In this document: positions 14,538-23,308 of the stretch, one piece after another
Layout of the letters: the number at the start of each line of letters is the position of its first letter
Numbering within the stretch: the stretch's first letter is position 1
Assembly (NCBI GenBank): GCA_033721915.1
Contig: JAWWAC010000022.1
Location: forward strand, 1-44,567
Direction: 5' to 3'
Origin: REBR01 sp033721915
Lineage (GTDB): Bacteria > Pseudomonadota > Gammaproteobacteria > Pseudomonadales > Oleiphilaceae
DNA: 44,567 bases
Made by a program: the position numbers and the translations under genes
The notes under the pieces: model-generated
Database searches by the model: none
What the model was told of the DNA's origin: nothing
The model's input: only the letters and a program-made list of their open reading frames with translations

Positions 14538-14963
14538 ATGTCAAATCCCGTCAAGAAAATGTCGTTCCCTGCCGTGGCCGCCATACTGGTGGCCAGTGCC
14601 GGAATTTCCGGTTGTCTGGAAGAGGCCAATGAACTCGTTAACAATATCAGGGAAGCCAACCAGGAACTCCAGGGGGAAGAAAACCTCGTCAGTGACAATG
14701 TCGCCATGCTGAGCTGGTACGCGCCCTCAAAGCGGGTCAATGGCGAGTCACTGCTTATCCATGATCTCAGGGAATACGTTATCCATTATGGGCAGGATCC
14801 CGCCAATCTGGATAAAAATGTACGGATGGCCAACGACAACAGCGGCGAGATGGATTTCTTCTTTTCCCATCCGGAAGGTGGCGAGTGGTTTTTTGCCGTA
14901 CAGGCCGTGGATGTGGACGGCAAGGTAAGCACCCTGTCGCAGGTAGTCAGCAAGACCCTTTAA
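14538..14963 (+). CDS. Small lipoprotein with a fibronectin III-like domain
   Basis: A 141-aa protein. The signal peptide ends in the lipobox SAGISGC (Cys26), so it should be lipid-anchored. A short helix (NELVNNIREANQEL) follows, then a domain with fibronectin type III features: VAMLSWYAPSKRVNG, LREYVIHYGQDP, and GGEWFFAVQAVDVDGKVS. Such domains usually bind other envelope or matrix partners. AGGTG precedes the ATG. It is convergent with the CHASE2 kinase gene, and the 47-base gap holds an imperfect hairpin (14975-14983 with 14997-15005). The specific role is unknown. Confidence 0.7.
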   Translation: MSNPVKKMSFPAVAAILVASAGISGCLEEANELVNNIREANQELQGEENLVSDNVAMLSWYAPSKRVNGESLLIHDLREYVIHYGQDPANLDKNVRMANDNSGEMDFFFSHPEGGEWFFAVQAVDVDGKVSTLSQVVSKTL

Positions 14964-15010
14964 CCATGGCTTTACCGGTGGGCCGGCAGTGATGCAGCTC
15001 ACCGGAATGC

Positions 15011-17608
15011 CTACTGGCCGGGTGTCAGTGGCAGTATCAGCCGGAAACAGGTGCCTTCCCCGGGGACGCTGTCCACGGTGACCTGCCCCCGGTGGCGATC
15101 CGCCACGGTGCGCACAAAGGTCAGCCCCAGTCCGGCGCCTCTCGGGCCCTGCACTTCGCTGTCCATCTGCCGGTGGAACCGCTCGAAGATAAAGGGCTGC
15201 TCCTCCCAGGGAATGCCCGGGCCCTGGTCCGATACTGTCACCACCGCGTTCTGCTCTTCCTGGCTGACCAGCACAGTCACCCGGGCATGGTCCGGCCCGT
15301 ACTGGATGGCGTTGGTGAGCAGGTTGATGATGGCCCGCTCCAGCAGTTCCGCATTGCCTTTGAGGCAGATCGCCTCGTCCCCCTCCACCTCAATCCGTGT
15401 ATGGCGCAACTGCGCCTGACCATCCACGGAGTCGGCGGCGTTCTCGGCAATGGCCAGAAGGTCACACTCGTAGAAGCGGTCTTCCGTGAGCTGCTCGGCC
15501 CGTGCCAGCTGCACAAACTCCTCCGCCAGCTGGTAGCTGCGCCGTGCCAGCCTGACGGCCTGATCCAGTGCCTCGGCGGGCACCGGATCGGAACGGGTAC
15601 GCAACTGATCCAGCAGCGCCAGCTGTGAGACCAGCGGTGAGCGCATGTCATGGGAGATAAAGTTGATGGCATCACGGTGCTGTCTCTGCTGCTCCCGCAG
15701 CAGGTGAATGTCCGAGACATTGGCCACAATGCCAAACTGCCCCTGGCTGGACAGGGGGAAGGGCGCCAGGTGCAGCAGCAGGTCCCGGCCCGCCACGGCG
15801 GTGCCCAGTGTCCTGGATTCGCCACCCTGAAGAATGGACAGCAGCTGCTCGTGCCATTCCTCACGATGCTCCGGCTGGCTGTGGCGCAGAAGGCGCACCA
15901 GTGGCATGCCTTCCAGGCTGGCCCTTGGCTGGTCGAACCAGCGGGGAATATGGTGGTTGCAGTAGCGGATTACCCCGAGGCCATCGGTGACAATGACCCC
16001 GTCGGGCATCTGCTCAAAGCCCTGTCCCACGAAGCGGCGCATGCTGGCCAGGGCCTCGGTGGCATCACGCACCTTGTCAATGCGCTGTGAGACCTGCTCA
16101 CGGGCACGGCGAATGGACTCTTTGTTGTCATTGTCCTGCAGCGAGAGTTGTGACAGAAAATCCCTCAGGCTGGCCGGAGCCGGCCCCTGATGCCAGCGAA
16201 AGCCCAGTTCATGCCAGCGTCCATGGCGGCTGAAGCCGACCCGGCTGAAATCCTCGCTGTGCTGCCATTCGCCACTGCGGGAGGGGGCCGGCAGCAGGGC
16301 CATCAGGGCAGGACGCTCGCCATGGAGCGGTTTACCGTCCCGCAGCAGCCAGCTCTGTGCCGGCTGCAGCAACTCTCTGAGCTGATCCAGCAGCTGCAGT
16401 GGCGTGCGCCGGGCATGGCCCTCCAGCTGGATGCGGGGCTCCTGCCCCAGGGCATCCAGCTGGCGGTTGAGGAAGCGGTTCAGCAGAGCCAGCCGCTGAC
16501 CGCTCCAGAGCGGAAAGGCCAGTATGGCCGCCATGGCCGGCAGCGCGGGGGGCAGCCAGAGGCTGTGGTGATACAGCAGCCAGAAGGACAGTCCCGGGGG
16601 CAGGGCAATCAGCGCGGCGCACAGCAGGGCCGTGTGCCCCGGCAGAAGACGAGGCAGCTGCCAGATAATCAGTGCCAGTATGGCCAGTGTCAGCCCCTGT
16701 GCCCAGAAGGGTGGCAGTGTGTGTATCAGGCGCTGCTGCACCAGCGCGGAGTAGGCATTGCCGTGGAACTCCACGCCGCTCATGGGTTGTGCCCGGCCCG
16801 ATACGGGGGTGGGCAGAAGATCCCCCAGGCCGGGGGCCGTGGCGCCGACGATGATCACGCGGTCGCGCAGCTGCCGCGGCGGCACCCGGCCCTCCAGGAC
16901 GTCCACATAGGAGACCCGTGGAAGGGTGCCGGCAACGCCGGCAAAGGGGACCCGCACCGGTGCGTTGCGCACATTGACAAAGGGGGAGGCCTGACGGTGC
17001 CGGGCGGCGGGGCTCAAACCCGGATGCCCCGCCTGACGGGCGGTGGCATCCGCCAGGCTGGGCCAGAGGGCCTCCCCCAGCCCCTCCTGGCGGTAGAAGC
17101 CCCTGGCGATGCCGTCCTCACCCAGCTCCACATGCACATGACCCAGTGCCGCCGCGGCACGGGACAGTGAGCTGGTGGGGAGAAATTCCGCCAGGGCGTG
17201 TTCGCCACTGCCCTGGTAGAGGTGCACCGGCAGCACCACATTGCCGTGGCGGGCCATGGCTTTGGCCAGCAGCACGTCCTCGGAGGTGTTTCTGGCCGGT
17301 TCGGTAAACAGGATGTCCAGTGCGATGACCCTGGCGCCGGCGTCATGTAGGCGGTTGATCAGGCGGGCGTGGGTGCTTCTCGGCCAGGGCCACTGGCCCA
17401 GTGCCATCAGGCTTTTCTCGTCAATGGTCAGCAGCAGCAGCTCATCGGCCACCGGCTGGGCCAGCCGGGTGATCAGTGTGTCGTAAATCCACAGGTCCAG
17501 CTGCTGTTTCACCGGCGACCAGGCCAGTGCCAGCAGCATCAGTGACAGGGGCAGAGCCAGTTGCCAGCGAGCCAGCCTCTGGGAGGGGAATAGCAGCCTG
17601 GATCGCAT
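15011..17608 (-). CDS. CHASE2-domain sensor histidine kinase
   Basis: An 865-aa membrane kinase. N-terminal TM at about 15-33 and a periplasmic CHASE2 domain (LWIYDTLITRLAQP, ALGQWPWPRSTHARLI, VIALDILFTEP), then a cluster of TM helices at about 305-375. A cytoplasmic PAS domain follows (MPDGVIVTDGLGVIRYCN), then HisKA with phospho-acceptor His653 (INFISHDMRSPLVSQ) and a HATPase with N box NLLTNAIQYGP, G1 DQGPGIP, F FIFERFHR and G2 GAGLGLTF. All catalytic boxes look intact. It is the last gene of a three-gene operon, 12 bases after the FecR-like gene and downstream of an OmpR-type regulator, which is its likely partner. The stimulus is unknown; the LysM-FecR neighbour suggests the cell envelope. 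Confidence 0.92.
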   Translation of the reverse strand: MRSRLLFPSQRLARWQLALPLSLMLLALAWSPVKQQLDLWIYDTLITRLAQPVADELLLLTIDEKSLMALGQWPWPRSTHARLINRLHDAGARVIALDILFTEPARNTSEDVLLAKAMARHGNVVLPVHLYQGSGEHALAEFLPTSSLSRAAAALGHVHVELGEDGIARGFYRQEGLGEALWPSLADATARQAGHPGLSPAARHRQASPFVNVRNAPVRVPFAGVAGTLPRVSYVDVLEGRVPPRQLRDRVIIVGATAPGLGDLLPTPVSGRAQPMSGVEFHGNAYSALVQQRLIHTLPPFWAQGLTLAILALIIWQLPRLLPGHTALLCAALIALPPGLSFWLLYHHSLWLPPALPAMAAILAFPLWSGQRLALLNRFLNRQLDALGQEPRIQLEGHARRTPLQLLDQLRELLQPAQSWLLRDGKPLHGERPALMALLPAPSRSGEWQHSEDFSRVGFSRHGRWHELGFRWHQGPAPASLRDFLSQLSLQDNDNKESIRRAREQVSQRIDKVRDATEALASMRRFVGQGFEQMPDGVIVTDGLGVIRYCNHHIPRWFDQPRASLEGMPLVRLLRHSQPEHREEWHEQLLSILQGGESRTLGTAVAGRDLLLHLAPFPLSSQGQFGIVANVSDIHLLREQQRQHRDAINFISHDMRSPLVSQLALLDQLRTRSDPVPAEALDQAVRLARRSYQLAEEFVQLARAEQLTEDRFYECDLLAIAENAADSVDGQAQLRHTRIEVEGDEAICLKGNAELLERAIINLLTNAIQYGPDHARVTVLVSQEEQNAVVTVSDQGPGIPWEEQPFIFERFHRQMDSEVQGPRGAGLGLTFVRTVADRHRGQVTVDSVPGEGTCFRLILPLTPGQ

Positions 17609-17620
17609 GGGTGCGGTGGG

Positions 17621-18970
17621 TTACTCCAGTGACAATGAGTGTGCCGGCCCCCAGTGACTCTTGGCGGCCTCATCACTGCGGGGCCTGATGCGCACATGAT
17701 AGCGGCTGCCCGGCTCAAGCTCCAGGCTGGTGCGGGTACCCTGCAGGCGGACATCCTGCAGGATATCCCGGAAATCCGGGTCGCTGGCCAGTTGCAGCTG
17801 ATAGTCCTCAGCGCCGTTGACCGTCTGCCAGAACAGCGTGACACGGTCACCCAGTGTGTTGACGTGGATGACACGGCTGCCCGGTAACACGACCGGTGGC
17901 GGTGGCTGGTCCACCTGGAAGCGGTGTGTGGCCGTCATCCCCTGCAGGCCCTGGCTGTCCAGTGCCGCCAGCTCAAGGCGGTACTCACCATTGTCCAGGT
18001 TGTTGACGGTCAGCTTGCCGCTGTTGATGGTGCGGCTGATCAGCCACTGGCCGCTTTCCTCATTGAGCAGGTCCACCCGCACGGGGCCCGAGTGGCTGTC
18101 CTGCCAGTTCAGTGTCAGTGGCAGTCCTGTACCGGGGCTGTCGCTACTGGCAATGGTGGGGGCGGCAGGCAGTGGCTGGCTGCGTAATGGCCGCCCCGGT
18201 TCCTGGCGGGCGGCGCGGCCGGCGGGAATCATCACCTCACGGCCGGGTTCGCCAAACAGCACCTGCCCCTCGGTGACCGCCAGTCGGGTGCCGCTCTCAT
18301 CCACCTGCATTTCAAAAACAGTGCCCCTGATGGTCGCCACGGCCGAGGGGGTTTCCACCTCAAAGCGCGAGCGACTGTCTTCCACCGGCTTGATACGGGT
18401 CTTGATACGGCCCCGGTCAAGGCGCATGCGGGTATCCGCCATGCCGGTGCGCCCGAACTGGGTCAGGCGGTTCAGTGTCAGTGTGCTGTTGCTGTCAATG
18501 CGCAGTGTGCTGCCATCCGCCAGTGTCAGCTTGACCTGGCCATGTCGGCCGGTGCGCAGGCTGTCCCCCACATTCAGCAGCATCCCCCCGGAGAGGGGCT
18601 CCATGGTGGCCTGGAGGTGGCGCCTGACCAGGGCATCACCCCTGGCGGATGTGACCCGGGCCGGTGCCGGTTTCTGCTTCAGCCATTGCATGGGGATGCG
18701 CACGGTATCGCCGCTGCTCAGCTGTATCTGGCTGAGGCCGTTGTGGCGGCGCAGATCGTCGGTGCTGTAGGCCGTGGCCAGCAGGCGTTCGGTAATATCC
18801 GCCAGGTTCTCATCGGGCCTGGCCCGGTAGTGCCAGTCACCATCGCTGCCTTGCGGCCCTGTCAGTGAAGGGGCCGTCTGGGCCTGAACCGGCACGGTGC
18901 ACAGCAGCCCCCACAGCAGCAGGATCAGGGCGGGGGTCCTGATGAGGCACGGTCGCCGGCGGCTAAACAC
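17621..18970 (-). CDS. Exported LysM-FecR domain protein
   Basis: A 449-aa exported protein. Signal peptide to about residue 31 (ILLLWGLLCTVPVQAQ). A LysM-like module at about 46-96 (WHYRARPDENLADITERLL...LSSGDTVRIPMQWL) could bind peptidoglycan. A FecR domain lies at about 120-225 (LNVGDSLRTGRHGQVKLTLADGS, FEVETPSAVATIRGT, LAVTEGQVLFGE). The C-terminal half holds two fibronectin-like repeats, each with a conserved tail (NGEYRLELAALDSQG and GSRYHVRIRPRSDEA). The GTG at 18970 overlaps the regulator's stop by eight bases, with AGGAG at good distance. FecR domains pass signals in the periplasm, so this protein may feed the CHASE2 kinase encoded next; that link is inferred from the operon. Confidence 0.88.
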   Translation of the reverse strand: MFSRRRPCLIRTPALILLLWGLLCTVPVQAQTAPSLTGPQGSDGDWHYRARPDENLADITERLLATAYSTDDLRRHNGLSQIQLSSGDTVRIPMQWLKQKPAPARVTSARGDALVRRHLQATMEPLSGGMLLNVGDSLRTGRHGQVKLTLADGSTLRIDSNSTLTLNRLTQFGRTGMADTRMRLDRGRIKTRIKPVEDSRSRFEVETPSAVATIRGTVFEMQVDESGTRLAVTEGQVLFGEPGREVMIPAGRAARQEPGRPLRSQPLPAAPTIASSDSPGTGLPLTLNWQDSHSGPVRVDLLNEESGQWLISRTINSGKLTVNNLDNGEYRLELAALDSQGLQGMTATHRFQVDQPPPPVVLPGSRVIHVNTLGDRVTLFWQTVNGAEDYQLQLASDPDFRDILQDVRLQGTRTSLELEPGSRYHVRIRPRSDEAAKSHWGPAHSLSLE

Positions 18971-19685
18971 TGAGTTCGGTCTCCTGTGACACCACTTCCA
19001 GGCGGTAGCCCCGCTGGTAGATGGTCTTGATGCGGTAGCCGTTTTCCGGCTTGATGCCCAGCCGGCGGCGCAACCGGCTCATATGGGTGTCCACGGTGCG
19101 GGTGTTGATATCGCTGGAAACGCCCCAGACCCGCTCCAGCAGCATTTCCCGTGTCAGCAGCCGGCCCTGGTTGCGGAACAGGAACAGGCTCAGGTCAAAG
19201 TCCTTGTCCGTCAGGTCCAGTGCCTCTCCATGGCGGAAAATGGTGCGGGACCCGGTGTCTATGACAAAGGGGCCAAAGGTCAGCACCTCTTTCTTTTCCG
19301 TGTCCGGGTTCACCCGGCGCAGCAGTGCCCGCAGTCTGGCCACCAGCTCTCCGGCCCGGGTGGGTTTGGCCAGGTAGTCGTCGGCGCCGGCATCCAGCGC
19401 CTTGATCACATCTTCCTCGCTGTCACGCTGGGTGACAAAAAGCACGGGGATGGGCCAGTCAAACTGACTGCGCAGGGTTTTCAGCACCTGGATGCCATCC
19501 ATGTCGGGAATCTGCCAGTCCAGGATCAGCAGGTCGTAGCTGTGGTGGGTGATGGCACTCAGGAAGGCTTGGCCGGTGGCAAACGTATCGCACTGGCGGT
19601 GTTCGCCGAAGCTGGTCTGACCCTCAATCAGTGTGCGGATGTATTGAGCCTGTTCCTGCTCGTCTTCCAGTAATGCGATGCGCAT
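18963..19685 (-). CDS. OmpR/PhoB-type response regulator
   Basis: A 240-aa two-domain regulator. The receiver has acidic pocket Asp8, phospho-acceptor Asp56 (LLILDWQIPDMDG), Thr in LFVTQ and Lys in YLAKPTRAGE. The winged-helix DNA-binding domain spans about 135-230 (LTDKDFDLSLFLFRNQGRLLTREMLLERVWG, recognition helix RTVDTHMSRLRRRLG, wing YRIKTIYQRGYRL). It opens the operon RR-FecR-CHASE2 kinase and overlaps the FecR-like gene, so it is probably phosphorylated by that kinase. Candidate autoregulatory repeats lie upstream at 19800-19816. Confidence 0.94.
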   Translation of the reverse strand: MRIALLEDEQEQAQYIRTLIEGQTSFGEHRQCDTFATGQAFLSAITHHSYDLLILDWQIPDMDGIQVLKTLRSQFDWPIPVLFVTQRDSEEDVIKALDAGADDYLAKPTRAGELVARLRALLRRVNPDTEKKEVLTFGPFVIDTGSRTIFRHGEALDLTDKDFDLSLFLFRNQGRLLTREMLLERVWGVSSDINTRTVDTHMSRLRRRLGIKPENGYRIKTIYQRGYRLEVVSQETELSV

Positions 19686-19700
19686 TCAACGCCTCCCTCT

Positions 19701-19740
19701 GTGGCCGTGTTACGCCTGCTGTGGCCGTGTTACGCCTGTC
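19701..19740. repeat. 20-bp tandem duplication upstream of the response regulator
   Basis: GTGGCCGTGTTACGCCTGCT (19701-19720) is followed at once by a second copy that differs only at its last two bases. It ends 15 bases before the regulator's ATG on the minus strand, so it lies in the 5' leader and separates the promoter from the start. It is probably a recent duplication. Confidence 0.8.
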
Positions 19741-19799
19741 GCCCTGAACGGCATTTCCCCCGGATTCAGTGAATCCTTGCAGATAACCGGCGATGCTTC

Positions 19800-19816
19800 A
19801 GTAACTGTTTAGTAAC
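19800..19816 (-). promoter_or_regulatory. Candidate OmpR-type tandem binding site
   Basis: On the minus strand GTTACT occurs twice with an 11-bp period (GTTACTAAACAGTTACT). One helical turn between half-sites is usual for OmpR-family dimers. It sits about 115 bases before the regulator's start, where an autoregulatory site would be expected. Confidence 0.45.
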
Positions 19817-19918
19817 CTTTGTCAGGTTTATAACAAGATGGATTACAATGAATGAACGTTCAAGTGTAAAACAAAGAAAAACAGGCTCTGGGACGGGGCC
19901 GGGGCGCCATTGGGTGGG

Positions 19919-22063
19919 TCAGTTCAGGGGGATGACCGGTTTGCCGTCCCGGTCCGAAAAGCGGCTGCGGCAGGCCGGGTAGCTGCTGCATCCCCAGAAA
20001 GGCCCGTGGGCCCCGTTGCGGCGAACCAGGGGGGAGAAGCAGCGAGGGCAGGGGATGGGTGGCTGATCCATGCCATCCCCCTGCTGCGGGTCGTCCTCCA
20101 GGGGACGTGTCCCCTGGCACTGGGGGTAGCGGTGGCAGGACCAGAACTCGCCGAAACGGCCACTGCGCCTGCGCATGGGGGCGCGGCAGCGGGGGCAGTG
20201 GACGCCACTGTCAGGCACCTGTGAAGGGTCGGTCAGTGCCTGCTCAAGCAGGTTTTTCAGGGCCTCCTGCAGGCGTTCGATAAAGGCGGCTTCCGTATCC
20301 CGGCCGTGTCTTACCGTCTCCAGCTGTGCCTCCCACTGGGCGGTGCGGTCCGGTGCGACCACCGAGGCCGGCAGTGCATCAATCAGTGCCAACCCCCGCT
20401 CGCTGGCGTGAATGGCACGGCCCTGACGGTAGAGAAACTCCCGCCGGAACAGGGTCTGGATAATGCCGGCCCGGGTGGCTTCCGTGCCCAGCCCGTCCGT
20501 CTCCCGGAGCGTCTTTCGCAGCTGCGGGTCACTGACAAAGCGGGCAATGCCGGTCATGGCCGACAACAGGGTGGCATCGGTAAAGGGACTGGGTGGCTGG
20601 GTTTCTTTCTGGCTGACGAGACTGTCCAGGCAGGTGACCGGCTCCCCCTCCCTGAGCCGAGGCAGTGGCCTTGGGGCCGGTGCCTCGCGCTTGCGCTGTC
20701 GTGCCTCCAGCCGCTTCCAGCCCGGCTCCAGAAGCCCCGTCTCCCGGGCGCGGAAACGCTCACCGGCCAGCTCGCACACCAGAGTCCCCTCCCGGTAGCG
20801 GGCCTCACTGGCAAACTGCATCAGAAAGTAGCGCGACACCAGGTCGTATACGGCCGCCTCACTGCGATTGAGTGAGCGCAGCGGCCGTCGGCTCTCGGTG
20901 GGGATAATGGCGTGGTGGGCATCCACTTCGCTGTCGTTCCAGGCACGGCTGCGTTGCCGGGGGTCCAGGTCGCTGCTCAGTGGCGTCAGGTCCGGGTGGT
21001 TCTCGCGGATGGCGTCCATGACCGCCTCCCGCTGCGGCCATTGTGCCTGGGGCAGGTAGCGGCTGTCCGAGCGGGGGTAGGTGATCAGCTGGTGTTTCTC
21101 GTACAGGGACTGTGCGGCATCCAGGATCTCCTGGGCGGACAGGCCGTAAAGCCGGCCGGCGGTTATCTGCAGTATGGACAGTGACAGTGGCAGCGGTGGC
21201 GCCTCGCCACGCTCACGAAAGCGCGAGTGCACCACGGCGCCACTCTCACCGCGAATTCTCTCCGCCAGGGTCCGGGCCGGTGATTCCTCCATCAGCCGGC
21301 CTTCCTCATCCAGTGGCTGCGACTCCCCGGGCAGCCAGCGGGCCATGAAACGGCTTCCCTCCTGGCCCGGCTTGTGCAGCGTTACATCCAGCAGGTAGTA
21401 AGGGTGGGGCCTGAAGTGGGCAATGGCCCGATCACGGCTGGCCACCAGCCCCAGTACCGGTGTCTGTACCCGCCCCACGGAGAAAACCCCGGTCTGGCCC
21501 TGTTGCTGCTGCAGCAATGTGTAGGCCCTGGTGAGGTTCAGGCCATAGAGCCAGTCTGCCCTCTGGCGCGCCCGGGCGGAGTCGGACAGTCGCTGGAACT
21601 GGCGGTTGTCCCGGGTTGAGGCCAGTGCCTTGTGGACCGCGGCCGGTGTCAGGTCATTGATCAGCACACGGCTGACCGGCACCGAGACCCGGAACCACTG
21701 CAGCACCTCATCCACCAGCAGCTGGCCCTCCCGGTCCGGATCGCCGGCATGGACCACCTCGCTGGCCTCACGGATCAGATCCCCCAGCACCCTGAGCTGG
21801 CCGGCGGCATCGGGACGGGGCTGCAGCTGCCACTGAGCGGGCATTATGGGCAGGTTGTGCAGCTGCCAACGCTTCCACTGTGGGTTGTAGTGGGCCGGCT
21901 CCGCCGGTTCCAGCAGGTGGCCAATGCACCAGCTCACCACCAGCGGTTCCCCGGAGGCGTCTTCACCGCAGCGGATCGCCCCCTGGCTGCGTCGGGCAGG
22001 GCCTGGTAGTGCCTGGGCAATGGCACGGCCCAGACTGGGTTTTTCCGCGATGTAAAGGCGCAT
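19919..22063 (-). CDS. topB: DNA topoisomerase III
   Basis: A 714-aa type IA topoisomerase. The TOPRIM domain starts at the N-terminus (MRLYIAEKPSLGRAIAQ, VVHAGDPDREGQLLVDE with the metal-binding acidic cluster). The catalytic Tyr lies in LITYPRSDSRYLP, followed by VDAHHAIIPTE. Two zinc ribbons end the protein (HCPRCRAPM...FWSCHRYPQC and PCPRCFSPL...FWGCSSYPAC), more than in E. coli TopB. It unlinks single-stranded DNA crossings during replication and recombination. The ATG at 22063 directly begins the conserved MRLYIAEKPS; the open frame to 22138 is not conserved. Confidence 0.96.
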   Translation of the reverse strand: MRLYIAEKPSLGRAIAQALPGPARRSQGAIRCGEDASGEPLVVSWCIGHLLEPAEPAHYNPQWKRWQLHNLPIMPAQWQLQPRPDAAGQLRVLGDLIREASEVVHAGDPDREGQLLVDEVLQWFRVSVPVSRVLINDLTPAAVHKALASTRDNRQFQRLSDSARARQRADWLYGLNLTRAYTLLQQQQGQTGVFSVGRVQTPVLGLVASRDRAIAHFRPHPYYLLDVTLHKPGQEGSRFMARWLPGESQPLDEEGRLMEESPARTLAERIRGESGAVVHSRFRERGEAPPLPLSLSILQITAGRLYGLSAQEILDAAQSLYEKHQLITYPRSDSRYLPQAQWPQREAVMDAIRENHPDLTPLSSDLDPRQRSRAWNDSEVDAHHAIIPTESRRPLRSLNRSEAAVYDLVSRYFLMQFASEARYREGTLVCELAGERFRARETGLLEPGWKRLEARQRKREAPAPRPLPRLREGEPVTCLDSLVSQKETQPPSPFTDATLLSAMTGIARFVSDPQLRKTLRETDGLGTEATRAGIIQTLFRREFLYRQGRAIHASERGLALIDALPASVVAPDRTAQWEAQLETVRHGRDTEAAFIERLQEALKNLLEQALTDPSQVPDSGVHCPRCRAPMRRRSGRFGEFWSCHRYPQCQGTRPLEDDPQQGDGMDQPPIPCPRCFSPLVRRNGAHGPFWGCSSYPACRSRFSDRDGKPVIPLN

Positions 22064-22197
22064 GGCGTGCAGGCTCTGACGGTGGTGGCCGGGTGATGGC
22101 TGAGTGTGCCGGCGCTCAAGATGCGAGACTGTCGCCATCCTGTCAAGACGCCCGCAGGCTGTTACACTGTTGGAAAATCCGTTTCAGGAGTCGTCAC

Positions 22198-22524
22198 ATG
22201 GTCATGCAGCAGATCCTTGAACAGAAACTGACCGAGGAGTTCCGCCCGCAATGGCTGCAGGTGGAGAATGAAAGCCATCAGCACTCGGTGCCGGCCAACT
22301 CCGAGACCCATTTCAGGGTGGTCCTGGTCAGCGAGCAGTTCCAGGGACAAAGCCGCATTGCCCGCCACCAGGCGGTGCACGGACTGCTCTCCGAGGAGCT
22401 CAGTAACGGCATTCACGCACTGACGCTGCACCTCTATACCCCCGAGCAATGGCAGCAACGCCAGGAGCAGGCCCCGGCATCACCGGCCTGTATGGGCGGC
22501 TCCAAAGCGGACGCCGCCGGTTAA
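22198..22524 (+). CDS. bolA: BolA family protein
   Basis: A 108-aa BolA. It shows the family core ENESHQHSVPANSETHFRVV, VSEQFQGQSRIARHQAVHGLL and HALTLHLYTPEQW. The ASPACMG tail matches the C-terminal Cys segment of E. coli BolA. BolA binds DNA and forms a [2Fe-2S] complex with monothiol glutaredoxin, linking stress and iron status to shape and biofilm. The conserved ligand His are present. AGGAG sits seven bases before the ATG at 22198; a second ATG follows two codons on. It is divergent from topB. Confidence 0.92.
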   Translation: MVMQQILEQKLTEEFRPQWLQVENESHQHSVPANSETHFRVVLVSEQFQGQSRIARHQAVHGLLSEELSNGIHALTLHLYTPEQWQQRQEQAPASPACMGGSKADAAG

Positions 22525-22611
22525 GCCGCTTTCACTGCCAATGCCTGCCCGTGGTGACAGGCCCCTGACAGGACCTGACCGTTTTACCCGCCCCAGCAAA
22601 GAGTGCCCGGT

Positions 22612-23235
22612 ATGAGCCAGTATTTTGCCATCCATCCCCAGAACCCCCAGCCACGTCTGATCAAGCAGGCCGTGGCGATTCTCAACCAGGGAGGCGTGAT
22701 TGCCTACCCCACGGACTCCGCCTACGCCCTGGGCTGCCACCTGGGGGACAAGAAAGCCGCTGAGCGCATCAAGACATTGCGCCAGCTGGACGACAAGCAC
22801 AACTTCACACTGATGTGCCGTGACCTGTCGGACATTGGCACCTACGCCAAGGTGGACAACGTCCAGTACCGCTTTCTCAAGGCCCACACACCGGGCCCCT
22901 ACACCTATATTCTTGACGCCACCACGGAAGTGCCACGGCGGCTGCTGCACCCCAAGCGTCGCCATATCGGTATCCGTGTGCCGGACAACCACATTGTCCA
23001 GGCCCTGCTGGCGGAGCTGGGTGAGCCCATCATGAGCACCACCCTGATCATGCCCGGTGAGGAGCTGCCGCTGACCGACGGCGAGGCCATCCGTGACCGG
23101 CTGGAGCACCATCTGGATCTGGTGATCGAAGGGGGCTTCTGTGGTCTCGAGCCCACCACGGTGGTGAACCTGTGCAACGATGCGCCGGAAATCCTGCGGG
23201 TGGGCAAGGGGGACGTGACGCCATTTGAGGTTTAA
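22612..23235 (+). CDS. yciO: YciO, Sua5/YrdC-type RNA-binding protein
   Basis: A 207-aa protein of the YrdC fold. It follows E. coli YciO closely: SQYFAIHPQNPQPRLIKQAV, GGVIAYPTDSAYALGCHLGDK, HNFTLMCRDLSDIGTYAKVDN, HTPGPYTYIL and PRRLLHPKRRHIGIRVP. The relative TsaC makes threonylcarbamoyl-AMP for tRNA A37 modification; YciO's own role is less clear. The nine-base-upstream GTG (22603) is possible, but the ATG gives the conserved MSQ start. It is convergent with the PEP-CTERM gene. Confidence 0.92.
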   Translation: MSQYFAIHPQNPQPRLIKQAVAILNQGGVIAYPTDSAYALGCHLGDKKAAERIKTLRQLDDKHNFTLMCRDLSDIGTYAKVDNVQYRFLKAHTPGPYTYILDATTEVPRRLLHPKRRHIGIRVPDNHIVQALLAELGEPIMSTTLIMPGEELPLTDGEAIRDRLEHHLDLVIEGGFCGLEPTTVVNLCNDAPEILRVGKGDVTPFEV

Positions 23236-23259
23236 AAGGCGCTCTGCCGCAGCCCGGGG

Positions 23260-23284
23260 CCCTGCCTGACCCTTTCAGGCAGGG
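23260..23284. terminator. Hairpin between convergent yciO and PEP-CTERM genes
   Basis: CCCTGCCTGA (23260-23269), loop CCCTT, TCAGGCAGGG (23275-23284): a perfect 10-bp stem 24 bases after yciO and 24 bases after the convergent gene. It lacks a T run on either side but is well placed to end both transcripts. Confidence 0.55.
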
Positions 23285-23308
23285 CGGTCAGCAGGTTGTT
23301 GCGGATTG

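Noticed and set aside
16190..17170. Plus-strand frame of over 300 codons opposite the CHASE2 kinase
   Set aside because: Gln/Gly/Arg-rich shadow of the kinase gene, with no recognisable fold.
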